A stretch of 20,547 nt of DNA from Actinomycetota bacterium (GTDB taxonomy: Bacteria; Actinomycetota; Thermoleophilia; Solirubrobacterales; Solirubrobacteraceae): positions 1 through 20,547 of the forward strand of contig JAHWJE010000002.1 of the NCBI GenBank assembly GCA_019348575.1, given 5' to 3'. The stretch's first letter is position 1. Each line of letters opens with the position of its first letter. Positions 1 to 9,625 of the stretch are shown here, piece by piece. Below the pieces are notes generated by a model. That model had not been told where the DNA came from. It ran no database searches and saw nothing but the letters and a program-made list of their open reading frames with translations. A program made the translations under genes and the position numbers.

Positions 1-1082
1 TGACGACCCCCTACGGAGCGACCGGCGACGCCCTCGCCGCGCCGCTCGGGCGCTGGGACTCGGTCTGGTTCATGGCGATCGCAGCAGACGGCTACGACGG
101 CGGCGACCGCGAGGCCTTCTTCCCGCTCTACCCGCTGGTGGTGCGGCTCGCCGGCGCGCCGCTGGGCTCGGCGCTCGTCGGCGGCGCGCTGGCGTCGACG
201 GCGCTGCTCGCCGTCGCCCTCGTCCTGCTGCACCGGCTCGTCGCCCTGGACCACCCGCGCGCCGTCGCGCGCAACGCCGTCCTCGTGACCGCGCTGTTTC
301 CGATGTCGTTCTTCTTCTCGGCGGTCTACAGCGAGTCGCTGTTCCTCGCGCTGTCGATCGGCGCGATCTACGCCGCGCGGCGCGAGCGCTGGGCGTGGGC
401 GGGCGCGCTGGGCCTGCTTGCCGCGACCACGCGCAGCGCCGGCGTGCTGCTGCTCGTTCCGCTGGCGATGATCTACCTGTGGGACACCGGGCGGCCGAGC
501 CTGCGCGCGATGCGGCCGCTGCGCGCCGACGCGCTGTGGCTGGCGCTCGTGCCGCTCGGCCTGGCCGCGTACTGCGGCTTCCTCGCGCTCGACGGCCACG
601 ACCCGCTCGCGCCCTTCGACGCCCAGGAGGTGTGGTTTCGCTCGTTCGCCGGGCCGTTCGCGGGCGCCTGGGACGGGCTCGTCGCCGCCGTGCAGGGCGC
701 GCGCCAGCTGCTGTCGGGAGCCCGCGAGCCGGTCTACTTCACCGCTGCCGGCGGCGATCCGTTCGTCGCCGCGCGCCACAACATCCACCTGCTCGTGTGG
801 CTCGCGCTCGCGCTCGTCGCGGTCGTCGGCGTGCTGCGCCGGCTGCCGGCGGCCTACGGCGCCTACGTCGTCGCGGCGCTCGCGCTGCCGCTCTCCTACC
901 CCGTCGGCCCGCAGCCGCTGATGTCGCTGCCGCGCTTCGTCGCGGTGCTCTTTCCGCTGGCGATCTGGCTCGCGCTCTGGATGACGGGTCGCGCGATGCG
1001 CGAGCGGCTCGTCCTGGCCGCGTTCGCGGTCGCTCTGGCGGTGTACACGGGGATCTTCGCGACGTGGCACTGGGTCGCGTAG
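1..1082 (+). CDS. PIG-V-like mannosyltransferase, 5' truncated by the window edge
   Basis: Integral membrane glycosyltransferase (GT-C type) of the PIG-V/Mannosyl_trans2 family, expected to move a mannosyl residue from a lipid-linked donor to an extracytoplasmic acceptor. The reading frame is open from base 3, and family motifs lie before the first in-frame ATG at 72, so that ATG is internal and the true start lies outside the window. Counting from base 3, the RWDSVW motif (residues 17-22) carries the conserved luminal-loop Asp, FFPLYP follows at 39-44, and further on come YSES and the ATTRSAG segment typical of the family. The rest is a series of hydrophobic helices with short basic loops. 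The stop at 1080-1082 lies within the start of the HAD gene, suggesting translational coupling. Family assignment is good; the acceptor is unknown. Confidence 0.85.
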   Translation, partial: TTPYGATGDALAAPLGRWDSVWFMAIAADGYDGGDREAFFPLYPLVVRLAGAPLGSALVGGALASTALLAVALVLLHRLVALDHPRAVARNAVLVTALFPMSFFFSAVYSESLFLALSIGAIYAARRERWAWAGALGLLAATTRSAGVLLLVPLAMIYLWDTGRPSLRAMRPLRADALWLALVPLGLAAYCGFLALDGHDPLAPFDAQEVWFRSFAGPFAGAWDGLVAAVQGARQLLSGAREPVYFTAAGGDPFVAARHNIHLLVWLALALVAVVGVLRRLPAAYGAYVVAALALPLSYPVGPQPLMSLPRFVAVLFPLAIWLALWMTGRAMRERLVLAAFAVALAVYTGIFATWHWVA

Positions 1083-1765
1083 TCACGCTCGACGCGCTCG
1101 GCACGCTCGTCGAGCTCGAGCGGCCGGCGCCGCGGCTGGTCGCCGAGCTGCGCGCCCGCGGCCTGCAGGTGGGCGAGGCGCAGGCGGCGGCTGCCCTGCG
1201 CGCCGAGATCGCCTACTACCGCGCCCACCACGACAGCGCCGCCGACGCCGCGTCGCTGGCGCTGCTGCGCGACCGCTGCGCCGCGGTCCTGCGCGTCGCG
1301 CTCGCGCGGGCCGGCGCCGATGCCGCCGCGATCGCACCGGCGGACCTGCGCGACGCGCTGCTCGCGGCGCTGCGCTTTCGCCCGTTCGACGACGTCCCCG
1401 CCGCGCTCGCCGAGCTGCGCGCCGCCGGCCACCGCCTCGTCGTCGTCTCCAACTGGGACGTGTCGCTGCACGACATGCTGCGCGAGACCGGCCTCGACAT
1501 GCTCGTCGACGCAGCGATCAGCTCCGCCGAGGCGGGCGAGCGCAAGCCGGCGCCCGACATCTTCCGGCGGGCGCGGGCGCTCGCCGGCGGCGAGCGCGAC
1601 GGGCCCGCGCTGCACGCCGGCGACTCGCTCGAGCTCGACGTCGCCGGTGCGCTCGGCGCGGGGATGGAGGCGGTGCTCGTCGCCCGCGCGGGCAGCCCGG
1701 CGGGCGTCCCGCGCGGCGTGCCGGTGCTCTCTTCGCTGGCCGGGCTCGCGGCGCTCGCCGCGTAA
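1064..1765 (+). CDS. HAD-superfamily hydrolase (subfamily IA, dehalogenase/REG-2-like)
   Basis: Soluble hydrolase of 233 residues with all four HAD motifs. Motif I is LDALGTL (nucleophile D10), motif II VVVSNWD (S129), motif III ERKPAPD (K161), and motif IV HAGDSLELD (D187, D192). A helical cap lies between motifs I and II. The second Asp of the usual DxD phosphatase motif is Leu (L12), as in haloacid dehalogenase-type members, so a simple phosphatase role is less certain. The chosen start is GTG at 1064, which overlaps the mannosyltransferase by 19 nt and gives the short N-terminus normal for the family; an open frame continues upstream but only as a shadow of the previous gene. Substrate unknown. 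Confidence 0.85.
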   Translation: MALGRVVTLDALGTLVELERPAPRLVAELRARGLQVGEAQAAAALRAEIAYYRAHHDSAADAASLALLRDRCAAVLRVALARAGADAAAIAPADLRDALLAALRFRPFDDVPAALAELRAAGHRLVVVSNWDVSLHDMLRETGLDMLVDAAISSAEAGERKPAPDIFRRARALAGGERDGPALHAGDSLELDVAGALGAGMEAVLVARAGSPAGVPRGVPVLSSLAGLAALAA

Positions 1766-1777
1766 CCTGCGCTGACG

Positions 1778-2695
1778 ATGTCCGACGCGCCGCCCCCGCC
1801 GCCCCCGCCGCCGAGCGCGCCGTCGCAGCCGCCCGAGCCCGCGCCGCCAGGCCGGCTCGCGCCCTCGCCGCCAGCGCCGGCCGGGCGCGCCGCGTGGCCT
1901 GCGTGGCTCTCCGCGGCGGCCTTCGCGGCCGGCTTCGGGGCCACGATCGTGCTCGGGCTCTTCGTGTTCGTCGCTGCGACCGCGGCCGGGGTGCACGAGG
2001 ATGCGCCGGGGATCAAGATCGGCCTCACGCTCGTGCAGAACGTCGCGCTCGTCGGCGCGGCGCTCTTCTTCGCGTCGCTGGGCAGCGGGCGCGCGGCGGC
2101 CGCCGACTTCGGCCTGCGCCGCTCGCGGTTCTGGCGCAGCGTCGGGCTGCTGCTCGCCGTCTGGATCGCGTTCTTCATCCTCAGCGGGATCTGGGCCGTC
2201 GCCCTCGATCTCGACCAGCGCCAGGACCTGCCCGAGGAGCTCGGCGCCGACGGCCCGCTGCTCAACGCGCTCGCCGTCGTCGTGCTCGTCACCGTCATCG
2301 CGCCGCTGGGGGAGGAGCTCTTCTTCCGCGGCTTCTTCTTCGGCGCGCTGCGCAACTGGAGGGGCCCGTGGCCGGCGGCGGCGCTCACCGGCGTCGTCTT
2401 CGGCGGCATCCACGTCGGCTCGGCGCCGGTCGGCTACCTCGTTCCGCTGATGATCCTCGGCGCGGCCCTGTGCCTGCTCTACGAATGGACCGGCTCGCTG
2501 TATCCGCCGATCGCGCTGCACGCGCTCAACAACTCGATCGCGCTGGGCGCGAACCTCGACTGGGACTGGCAGATCCCGGCCATGATGGTCGGCTCGACGG
2601 CGGTCGCGCTGCTGTGCGCGTGGCTGCTGGCGCGGCTGATCGGCGACCGGCGCCCGCCGCCGGCGACGAGCGCGCCCGCGCCCGGCCCGGGCTGA
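1778..2695 (+). CDS. CPBP-family intramembrane metalloprotease (Rce1/Abi type)
   Basis: Membrane protein of 305 residues in the CPBP glutamic protease/metalloprotease family (CAAX prenyl protease 2-like). The first 40 or so residues are a disordered Pro/Ala tract containing a run of eight prolines, followed by hydrophobic helices from about residue 43 to the end. The three conserved motifs are present: EELFFR (E179, E180, R184), FGGIH (H212) and HALNN (H248, N252). These residues form the intramembrane active site in the family. In bacteria such proteins act in protein processing, bacteriocin immunity or signalling; the substrate here cannot be told. The ATG at 1778 follows the HAD stop by 12 nt, so the two are probably co-transcribed. 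Confidence 0.9.
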   Translation: MSDAPPPPPPPPSAPSQPPEPAPPGRLAPSPPAPAGRAAWPAWLSAAAFAAGFGATIVLGLFVFVAATAAGVHEDAPGIKIGLTLVQNVALVGAALFFASLGSGRAAAADFGLRRSRFWRSVGLLLAVWIAFFILSGIWAVALDLDQRQDLPEELGADGPLLNALAVVVLVTVIAPLGEELFFRGFFFGALRNWRGPWPAAALTGVVFGGIHVGSAPVGYLVPLMILGAALCLLYEWTGSLYPPIALHALNNSIALGANLDWDWQIPAMMVGSTAVALLCAWLLARLIGDRRPPPATSAPAPGPG

Positions 2696-2722
2696 CCCGC
2701 GACCCCGCGCTGCGCCTCCTGG

Positions 2723-2728
2723 CATAGT
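2723..2728 (+). promoter_or_regulatory. putative -10 element for the L,D-transpeptidase gene
   Basis: CATAGT matches four of six positions of TATAAT and ends 8 nt before the ATG at 2737, which would give a leaderless or nearly leaderless mRNA. No Shine-Dalgarno sequence lies between them. No clear -35 is seen. Inferred from sequence pattern only. Confidence 0.35.
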
Positions 2729-2736
2729 GGCGGCGC

Positions 2737-3708
2737 ATGCGCCGAGCCGCCGCCGTCTTCGCTCTCCTCCTGACGGCGTCCGTGCCGGCCGTCGCGCCGG
2801 CCCAGGCGCCGGTCGCGCCCGCCGCTCCCCCGACGCCCGTCCAGACGCAGATGGCGCTGCAGGTCGCGCGCGTCGGCGCGCGGGCGACGGTGCTGACCCG
2901 GTCGCGCGTGCGCGTGCGCGGCACGACCGGCGCGTTCGTCCCCGGGCAGAGCGTGACCGTGCGCTTCTTCATCGCCGGCAGCAAGCGCGCGGCGCGCCGC
3001 GTCGCGCTGACGCCGCAGCCCGACGGGACCGGCCGCTTCCAGCTCTCCTACCGGCCGCTGCGGCCCGGCACGCTGCGCATCAGCGCGACGCACGAGGCGA
3101 CGCCGCAACTCGCCGCGCTCGCTGCCAGGGCGCGGCCCGTCGACGTCATCCCCCGCCGCGTCACGCCCGGCAGCGGCGCCGCGTCGATTCGCGCGCTGCA
3201 GCGCCGCCTGCGCCGCCTGGGCTACGTCACGGGGTCGCCGGGGTCCTTCGACGCGCGCACCGCGCGCGCCGTGCTGGCCTTCCGCAAGGTGACCGGGATG
3301 GCACGCACGACGAGCGCATCGGTCGGCGTCATGCGCGCGATCGCGCGCGGCAGGGGCGCCTTCAAGATCCGCTTTCCGCAGCACGGCCGGCACATCGAGG
3401 CCGACCTCTCACGACAGGTCATCGCGCTGATCGAGCGCGGCCGCGTGCGACGGATCTATCCCGTCTCGTCGGGCGCGCCGAGCACGCCGACGGTGCGCGG
3501 CTCCTTCAAGGTCTATTCCAAGACGCCCGGCACGAACGCCAACGGGATGGTCCATTCGGCGTACTTCACCGGCGGCTACGCGACCCACGGCTATCCGTCG
3601 GTGCCGGTCTACCCGGCCAGCCACGGCTGCCTGCGGGTGCCGATCCCCGACGCGCTCAGCCTCTTTCGGTGGATCAGGATCGGGACGCCGGTCGACGTCT
3701 ACCGGTGA
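2737..3708 (+). CDS. secreted L,D-transpeptidase with peptidoglycan-binding domain
   Basis: Exported cell-wall enzyme of 323 residues that should form 3-3 cross-links in peptidoglycan or attach ligands to it. Residues 1-24 are a Sec signal peptide with a likely cut after APAQA. An immunoglobulin-like or beta-rich stretch follows at about 40-135. A peptidoglycan-binding-1 repeat at about 147-205 contains IRALQRRLRRLGY and a TARAVLAF helix. The YkuD catalytic domain runs from about 208 to the end, with the catalytic signature H284...S295-H296-G297-C298 followed by LRV. It starts 41 nt after the CPBP gene. Its last 35 nt overlap, tail to tail, the small membrane protein gene on the other strand. 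Family assignment is firm. Confidence 0.93.
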   Translation: MRRAAAVFALLLTASVPAVAPAQAPVAPAAPPTPVQTQMALQVARVGARATVLTRSRVRVRGTTGAFVPGQSVTVRFFIAGSKRAARRVALTPQPDGTGRFQLSYRPLRPGTLRISATHEATPQLAALAARARPVDVIPRRVTPGSGAASIRALQRRLRRLGYVTGSPGSFDARTARAVLAFRKVTGMARTTSASVGVMRAIARGRGAFKIRFPQHGRHIEADLSRQVIALIERGRVRRIYPVSSGAPSTPTVRGSFKVYSKTPGTNANGMVHSAYFTGGYATHGYPSVPVYPASHGCLRVPIPDALSLFRWIRIGTPVDVYR

Positions 3709-4075
3709 GCGCGGGCGAGCCGCGCCCCTTCGCGGATCGCGCCAGGAAGCCGAGCAGCACGCCGTAGGCGAGCAGCGCGAGCAGGGCCGGCACGCCGCGC
3801 CGCACCCAGCGGCTGTCGTCGTTCTCCGCCACCGCCGCGAACGGCCTGAGCAGCACGTCGTTGACGTCGTCGATCTGCTCGCGGAGGTCGCCGTGGCGCC
3901 GCTCGCGCTCGCGCTCGCCGGCGGGCGTCGGATCGGCCGCGCTCGGCTCGTTGGTCACCCGGCTGCGCGAGGCGTCCGACGCGCGATCGAAGTCGTCGAT
4001 CGCGAACAGCACGAAGCCGGCGGCGACGATCAGGCTGAGGGCGATCGCGAGGTGGCGCAGTACGCGTTCGGGCAC
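3674..4075 (-). CDS. small two-TM membrane protein of unknown function
   Basis: Product of 133 residues with a hydrophobic segment near residues 8-27, an acidic then strongly basic and charged middle (about 28-90, including a run of alternating Glu and Arg), a second hydrophobic helix near 93-111, and a basic tail. Both termini could face the cytoplasm with the charged loop outside, or the reverse; topology is not resolved. No family motif is recognised. Support for it being real comes from the clean two-helix layout, codon use like its neighbours, the GTG start at 4075, and a -10-like TACCTT 6 nt upstream. Its start lies 20 nt from the divergent pyrE start, and its 3' end overlaps the L,D-transpeptidase gene by 35 nt. 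Confidence 0.65.
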   Translation of the reverse strand: MPERVLRHLAIALSLIVAAGFVLFAIDDFDRASDASRSRVTNEPSAADPTPAGERERERRHGDLREQIDDVNDVLLRPFAAVAENDDSRWVRRGVPALLALLAYGVLLGFLARSAKGRGSPALTGRRRPASRS

Positions 4076-4080
4076 AGCTC

Positions 4081-4086
4081 TAAGGT
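4081..4086 (+). promoter_or_regulatory. putative -10 element for pyrE
   Basis: TAAGGT (TAnnnT form) ends 9 nt before the pyrE ATG at 4096, with no Shine-Dalgarno sequence, so the transcript would be leaderless or nearly so. It overlaps base for base with a reverse-strand -10-like element for the divergent gene. Confidence 0.4.
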
Positions 4087-4087
4087 A
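4082..4087 (-). promoter_or_regulatory. putative -10 element for the divergent membrane protein gene
   Basis: On the minus strand TACCTT (TAnnnT form) lies 6 nt before the GTG at 4075. It shares five bases with the plus-strand TAAGGT element, so the pair may form one symmetric bidirectional promoter core inside a 20-nt intergenic gap. Confidence 0.35.
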
Positions 4088-4095
4088 CGGCGCCG

Positions 4096-4644
4096 ATGAG
4101 CGCCCGTGGACGACTGGCCGACGAGCTGCGCGAGCATGCGCTGGTCATCGGCGAGGTGACGCTGACGAGCGGGCTGACCGCGCAGTACTACGTCGACGCC
4201 AAGCGCGCGATCCTGCGCCGCACGGGCTTCATGGCGCTCGCCGAGCTGCTCGCCGAGCGCGCCGAGCAGTGGCGCGCGAGCGCTGTCGGCGGGATGACGA
4301 TGGGCGCCGACGCCGTCACCTGCGCGGCGCTTGCCGGCGGCGCCGACGTCAAGGGCTTCTTCGTACGCAAGGAGGTCAAGCGCCACGGCCTGTCGCGGCG
4401 CATCGAAGGGCCGCTGCTGGCCCCCGAGGACCGCTGCCTGGTCGTCGAGGACGTCGTCAGCACGGGCGGCTCGACGGTCGCGGCGATCGAGGCGCTGCAG
4501 GAGGCCGGCCATGAGATCTGCGGCGTCGTCAGCGTGCTCGATCGGCTCGCCGGCGGTGGCGAGCGGATCGAGGCCGCCGCGGGCGCGCCGTACGTCGCGC
4601 TCGTCACGATCGACGACGTCTACCCGCAGCGCCCGGACCGCTGA
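4096..4644 (+). CDS. pyrE: orotate phosphoribosyltransferase
   Basis: Cytosolic enzyme joining orotate and PRPP to give OMP, the fifth step of UMP synthesis. The 182-residue length fits the short bacterial form. The N-terminal part has the conserved LTSGLTAQYYVDAKRAIL stretch (Ser-Gly and Tyr-x-Asp-x-Lys, orotate and PRPP contacts). A middle FVRKEVKRHG loop carries the flexible-loop lysines. The PRPP-binding motif is VVEDVVSTGGST at residues 116-127 with acidic pair E118-D119. The ATG at 4096 is preceded by a TAAGGT -10-like element rather than a ribosome-binding site. pyrD lies 0.5 kb downstream on the opposite strand, so the two share a neighbourhood but not a transcript. Confidence 0.95.
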   Translation: MSARGRLADELREHALVIGEVTLTSGLTAQYYVDAKRAILRRTGFMALAELLAERAEQWRASAVGGMTMGADAVTCAALAGGADVKGFFVRKEVKRHGLSRRIEGPLLAPEDRCLVVEDVVSTGGSTVAAIEALQEAGHEICGVVSVLDRLAGGGERIEAAAGAPYVALVTIDDVYPQRPDR

Positions 4645-4668
4645 GCGCGGTGCCAGGCGCTGGGCGCT
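4644..4668. terminator. hairpin at the tail-to-tail junction of pyrE and the DUF385 gene
   Basis: AGCGC (4644-4648) pairs with GCGCT (4664-4668), and CCAG (4653-4656) pairs with CTGG (4660-4663), leaving a GCG loop and a GGTG bulge on one side. The stem overlaps both stop codons of the convergent genes, a usual place for a bidirectional terminator. There is no T tract on either side, so it is only a candidate. Confidence 0.35.
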
Positions 4669-5083
4669 AGAGGTCGAGGTCGACCCGCACGACGAGCAGG
4701 TCGCTGCCCATCGCGCGCACCCCGTAGCGGTTGATCGGCGAGATCGAGCGCAGCCGCACGCGCGGGTCGTCGCCGTCGAGCACCTGCGCCGTGCCGCTGC
4801 GCCAGCCTTCGCGCAGCCGGATCCGCACGCGCGGATCGGCCAGGATGTTGCGCACGTACGCCGCCTTGGATCCCATCTCGGCGACGATCCAGAACGTGTT
4901 CGTCGCGCGCTCGAGGCCGTTGGAGACCGGCGTCCTGCGCGGCCGGCCGCTCTTGCGGCCGGTCGTCTCGAGCAGCGCGATCCCCGGCGCCAGCCCGCGC
5001 GCGGCGAGCGCCCGGATCGGCGGGTTGAACACGTGCACCTGAAGGGCGGTGACGAGCCGGCGCTTGAGATCTGGCGACGCCAC
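4667..5083 (-). CDS. deazaflavin (F420)-dependent nitroreductase-family protein (DUF385)
   Basis: Small protein of 138 residues in the Ddn/DUF385 family of split-beta-barrel oxidoreductases, common in actinobacteria that make coenzyme F420. The diagnostic segment LLETTGRKSGRPRRTPV sits at about residues 37-53 and corresponds to the F420 phosphate-binding region. A second conserved block, VAEMGSKAAYVRNILADPRV, is at about 67-86. The likely role is F420H2-dependent reduction of quinones or other small molecules; the substrate is unknown. The GTG start at 5083 has no ribosome-binding site, but a TAGACT -10-like element lies 9 nt upstream. It is downstream of pyrD on the same strand, 66 nt away, with its own likely promoter. 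Confidence 0.85.
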   Translation of the reverse strand: MASPDLKRRLVTALQVHVFNPPIRALAARGLAPGIALLETTGRKSGRPRRTPVSNGLERATNTFWIVAEMGSKAAYVRNILADPRVRIRLREGWRSGTAQVLDGDDPRVRLRSISPINRYGVRAMGSDLLVVRVDLDL

Positions 5084-5092
5084 GGGCGCGCG

Positions 5093-5098
5093 AGTCTA
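5093..5098 (-). promoter_or_regulatory. putative -10 element for the DUF385 gene
   Basis: On the minus strand TAGACT (TAnnnT form) ends 9 nt before the GTG at 5083 and no Shine-Dalgarno sequence intervenes, which would give an essentially leaderless mRNA. No convincing -35 hexamer was found at the usual spacing. Confidence 0.4.
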
Positions 5099-5149
5099 GT
5101 GGCGGTGGTCGCAAGCTCGAGAAGCCCACGGCACCGCTGATCCAGTGGC

Positions 5150-6265
5150 TCAAGCCGCGTGCACGGGCTCTGAGCCGGCGTTCCTCGCCGCGGCGCCGAC
5201 CATCTCCTGGATCGAGCTGCAGCCGTGTTCTCGTGCGCGAGCCGCGAGGTGGTCGTTGACCGCGCGTGGCCACAGGGGGCCGCCGTACACGAAGCCGGTG
5301 TATGCCTGGACGAGCGTCGCGCCGGCGAGGATCCGCTCCCACGCGTCGTCAGGCGTGCCGATCCCGCCGACGGCGACGAGGACGAGATCGTCGCCCACGC
5401 GCGCACGTAGCCGGCGCAGGACCTCGAGCGCGCGTGGCTTCAACGGCGCACCCGACAGCCCGGCGGGCTCGTCCGGCCGGCGGTAGCGCGACTCGAACCC
5501 GGTCCGATCGATCGTCGTGTTCGTCGCGACGAGACCCGCCAGCTTGCGCTCGAGCGCGAGGTCGGCAACGGCGTCGATCTCCTCGTCGGCGAGATCCGGA
5601 CCGAGCTTGACGAGCAGCGGGACGGCGAGCTCGAGTCGAGCGAGCTCGTCCTGGACGTCGGCGATCAGGATGCGCAGGATCTCGCTGGCCTGCATCCCGC
5701 GAAGGCCGGGGGTGTTCGGCGAGCTGACGTTCAGCACCAGGTAGTCGGCCAGGTGCGCGAGCTCGCGCACCGAGCGGCGGTAGTCCTCGCCCGCCTGCTC
5801 GATCGCAACGGGCGCCGACTTGCCGATGTTCACGCCGACGACGAGACCCTCGGGCCTGCTGCGAGCGAGCCGCCTCGCGATCGCCTCGGCGCCGTCGTTG
5901 GGAAAGCCCATCCAGTTCAGCAGGCCGCCGACCGCGACCAGGCGCTCGACCCGGCGACCGCGGAAGCCCGGCTGTGGCCGCGCCGTGGCGGTGCCCACCT
6001 CGACGGATCCGAACCCGATCATGCCGAGCCCCTCGTACCAGGTCGCGTTCTTGTCGACCCCGGCGGCCACTCCCAGCGGGGTGCTGAAGGACGTCCCGAA
6101 CGCGTGCACGCGGAGAATCGGGTCGTCGGGGCCGAGCCGGCGCTTCACGGCGCGGCGCAGAGGGCCGATCCGCCCGGCAGCACCGAGCGTCCGGGCGGCG
6201 AGGGCGTGCGCGAGTTCCGGCGGGATGTGCCGCAGGATCAGCCTGAAGAAGGTCTCGTAGTTCAC
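5150..6265 (-). CDS. pyrD: dihydroorotate dehydrogenase (quinone), class 2
   Basis: FMN enzyme of 371 residues oxidising dihydroorotate to orotate, passing electrons to the membrane quinone pool. The N-terminal helical extension (about residues 1-45, including the [17 protein letters not shown] segment) is the membrane-association and quinone-tunnel region that marks class 2. The barrel follows, with VAAGVDKNA for FMN contact, NWMGFPNDG, and the catalytic loop [11 protein letters not shown] beginning at N179, where S182 matches the class 2 catalytic serine. Near the C-terminus are [11 protein letters not shown] and an [17 protein letters not shown] segment binding the FMN phosphate. The start is GTG at 6265 and fits the family length; no clear ribosome-binding site is visible. 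A TACGCT element on the minus strand at 6323-6328 could be its promoter. Confidence 0.95.
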   Translation of the reverse strand: MNYETFFRLILRHIPPELAHALAARTLGAAGRIGPLRRAVKRRLGPDDPILRVHAFGTSFSTPLGVAAGVDKNATWYEGLGMIGFGSVEVGTATARPQPGFRGRRVERLVAVGGLLNWMGFPNDGAEAIARRLARSRPEGLVVGVNIGKSAPVAIEQAGEDYRRSVRELAHLADYLVLNVSSPNTPGLRGMQASEILRILIADVQDELARLELAVPLLVKLGPDLADEEIDAVADLALERKLAGLVATNTTIDRTGFESRYRRPDEPAGLSGAPLKPRALEVLRRLRARVGDDLVLVAVGGIGTPDDAWERILAGATLVQAYTGFVYGGPLWPRAVNDHLAARAREHGCSSIQEMVGAAARNAGSEPVHAA

Positions 6266-6404
6266 GACGGAGAGCGCGAGCTCGGGCCGGGCAGCGATGC
6301 TGCGGGCGCCGGAGCGTCCATGAGCGTACCCTGACCGCCGCTCGGCGGCCGGATCGGGCCGTGCCGCGATGTGGCCGCGCGGGCAGCGGGGTTGTCGCGT
6401 GCAG

Positions 6405-6467
6405 TGCCCCAGGCAGGAGTCGAACCTGCGGCCTACCGCTTAGGAGGCGGTCGCTCTGTCCACTGAG

Positions 6468-6477
<10 letters not shown>
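6405..6477 (-). tRNA. tRNA-Arg, anticodon CCU
   Basis: The minus strand folds into a 73-nt cloverleaf. Acceptor stem GCCCCAG pairs with CTGGGGC, with discriminator A. D stem GCTC/GAGC has an 8-nt loop. Anticodon stem ACCGC/GCGGT has loop CTCCTAA, giving anticodon CCU (reads AGG). A 5-nt variable region follows, then T stem GCAGG/CCTGC with loop TTCGACT. The 3' CCA is not encoded. The stop codon of the upstream ATPase gene falls within the first 10 nt of the tRNA. A TACCCT element on the minus strand at 6500-6505 is a possible separate promoter; otherwise the tRNA would be cut from the opp transcript. All stems pair without mismatch. Confidence 0.97.
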
Positions 6478-8649
<2,172 letters not shown>

Positions 8650-8650
<1 letters not shown>

Positions 8651-9600
8651 CAGGAGACCCGGATGCGCGGGTCGAGCGCCGCGTAGACGATGTCGACGAG
8701 CGTGTTGAGCAGCACGATGAAGAACGCGCCGAACATCGTCACGGCGAGCACCGGCGGCACGTCGAGCTGCCCGATCGACTCGGCGAAGTACTGCCCGACG
8801 CCCTGCAGGTCGAAGACGGTCTCCGTCAGGATCGCGCCGCCGCCGAGCACCAACCCGAAGTCCAGCCCCCACAGCGTGACGATCGGGATCAGCGCGTTGC
8901 GCAGGACGTGGTGGATCATCACGCGGCGCTCGCTCAGCCCCTTCGCGCGCGCGGTGCGCACGTAGTCGTCGTTGATCGTGTCGAGGACGCTGGAGCGCAG
9001 CACGCGCGAGTAGACGCCGATGAACAGCGCCGCCAGCACGAACCACGGCAGGATCATGTGCTTGACCCACTCCCACAGGCCCGCCTCGCCGATCTCCGCG
9101 TAGCCGCCGTTGGGAAACAGGCCGAGCTTGAAGCCGAGGTAGTAGCTGGCCAATGCGCCCAGCCAGAACACCGGCATCGAGACGCCGATCAGCGCGAGCA
9201 CCGTGACGACGGTGTCGGAGAAGCGCCCGGCGTGGATCGCGGTGTAGAGGCCCAGCGCGACGCCGAGCGAGAACCAGATCAGCGCGGCGCCGATCGCCAG
9301 CGCGAAGGTGCGCGGGAGCCCGCGGACGATCTCCTCGACGACGTTGGTCTGGTTGGCGTAGGAGATGAGGTCGCCGGTGAAGACCTTCTTCATCGTCGTG
9401 AAGTACTGCGTGTAGATGGGCTCGTCGAAGCCCCACTCCTGCTCGATCGCCGCGATCTGGACCGGCGTGGAGTTCTTGCCGGCCATCCGGTCCGCCGGGT
9501 CGCCGTTGGGGATGACGTTGAAGATCAAGAACGACAGGACCGAGACGGCGAACATCACGACGAGCATCCCGACGAGACGGCGCACGACGAAGCGGCCCAT
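8650..9600 (-). CDS. oppB: peptide ABC transporter permease (OppB/DppB type)
   Basis: Channel subunit of 316 residues. It opens with the family N-terminus RRLVGMLVVMFAVSVLSFLI (first helix, about 7-28), has an extracytoplasmic loop with GDP near residue 33, then five more hydrophobic helices. The cytoplasmic EAA-type loop that contacts the ATPases is DDYVRTARAKGLSERRVM, followed by HHVLRNALIPIVT. The C-terminus LVDIVYAALDPRIR is typical of OppB and DppB. It starts 25 nt after the oppC stop and ends one base into oppD. The OppB identity, rather than OppC, rests on the DPRIR end and lack of a long N-terminal extension. Confidence 0.94.
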
Positions 9601-9625
9601 CAGTGGGTCGACTCCGGACGGCGCA

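Noticed and set aside
72..74. ATG at 72 as the start of the mannosyltransferase
   Set aside because: The frame is open back to base 3 and encodes the conserved RWDSVW motif before it, so this Met is internal.
896..2725. 609-residue open frame on the minus strand
   Set aside because: It is antisense to the HAD and CPBP genes, is Arg/Gly/Ala-rich without motifs, and reflects GC-rich sequence lacking stops.
6339..6352. CCGCC-GCTC-GGCGG hairpin between tRNA-Arg and pyrD as a terminator
   Set aside because: The stem is short with no T tract and lies some 50-70 nt from the tRNA end; not strong enough to annotate.
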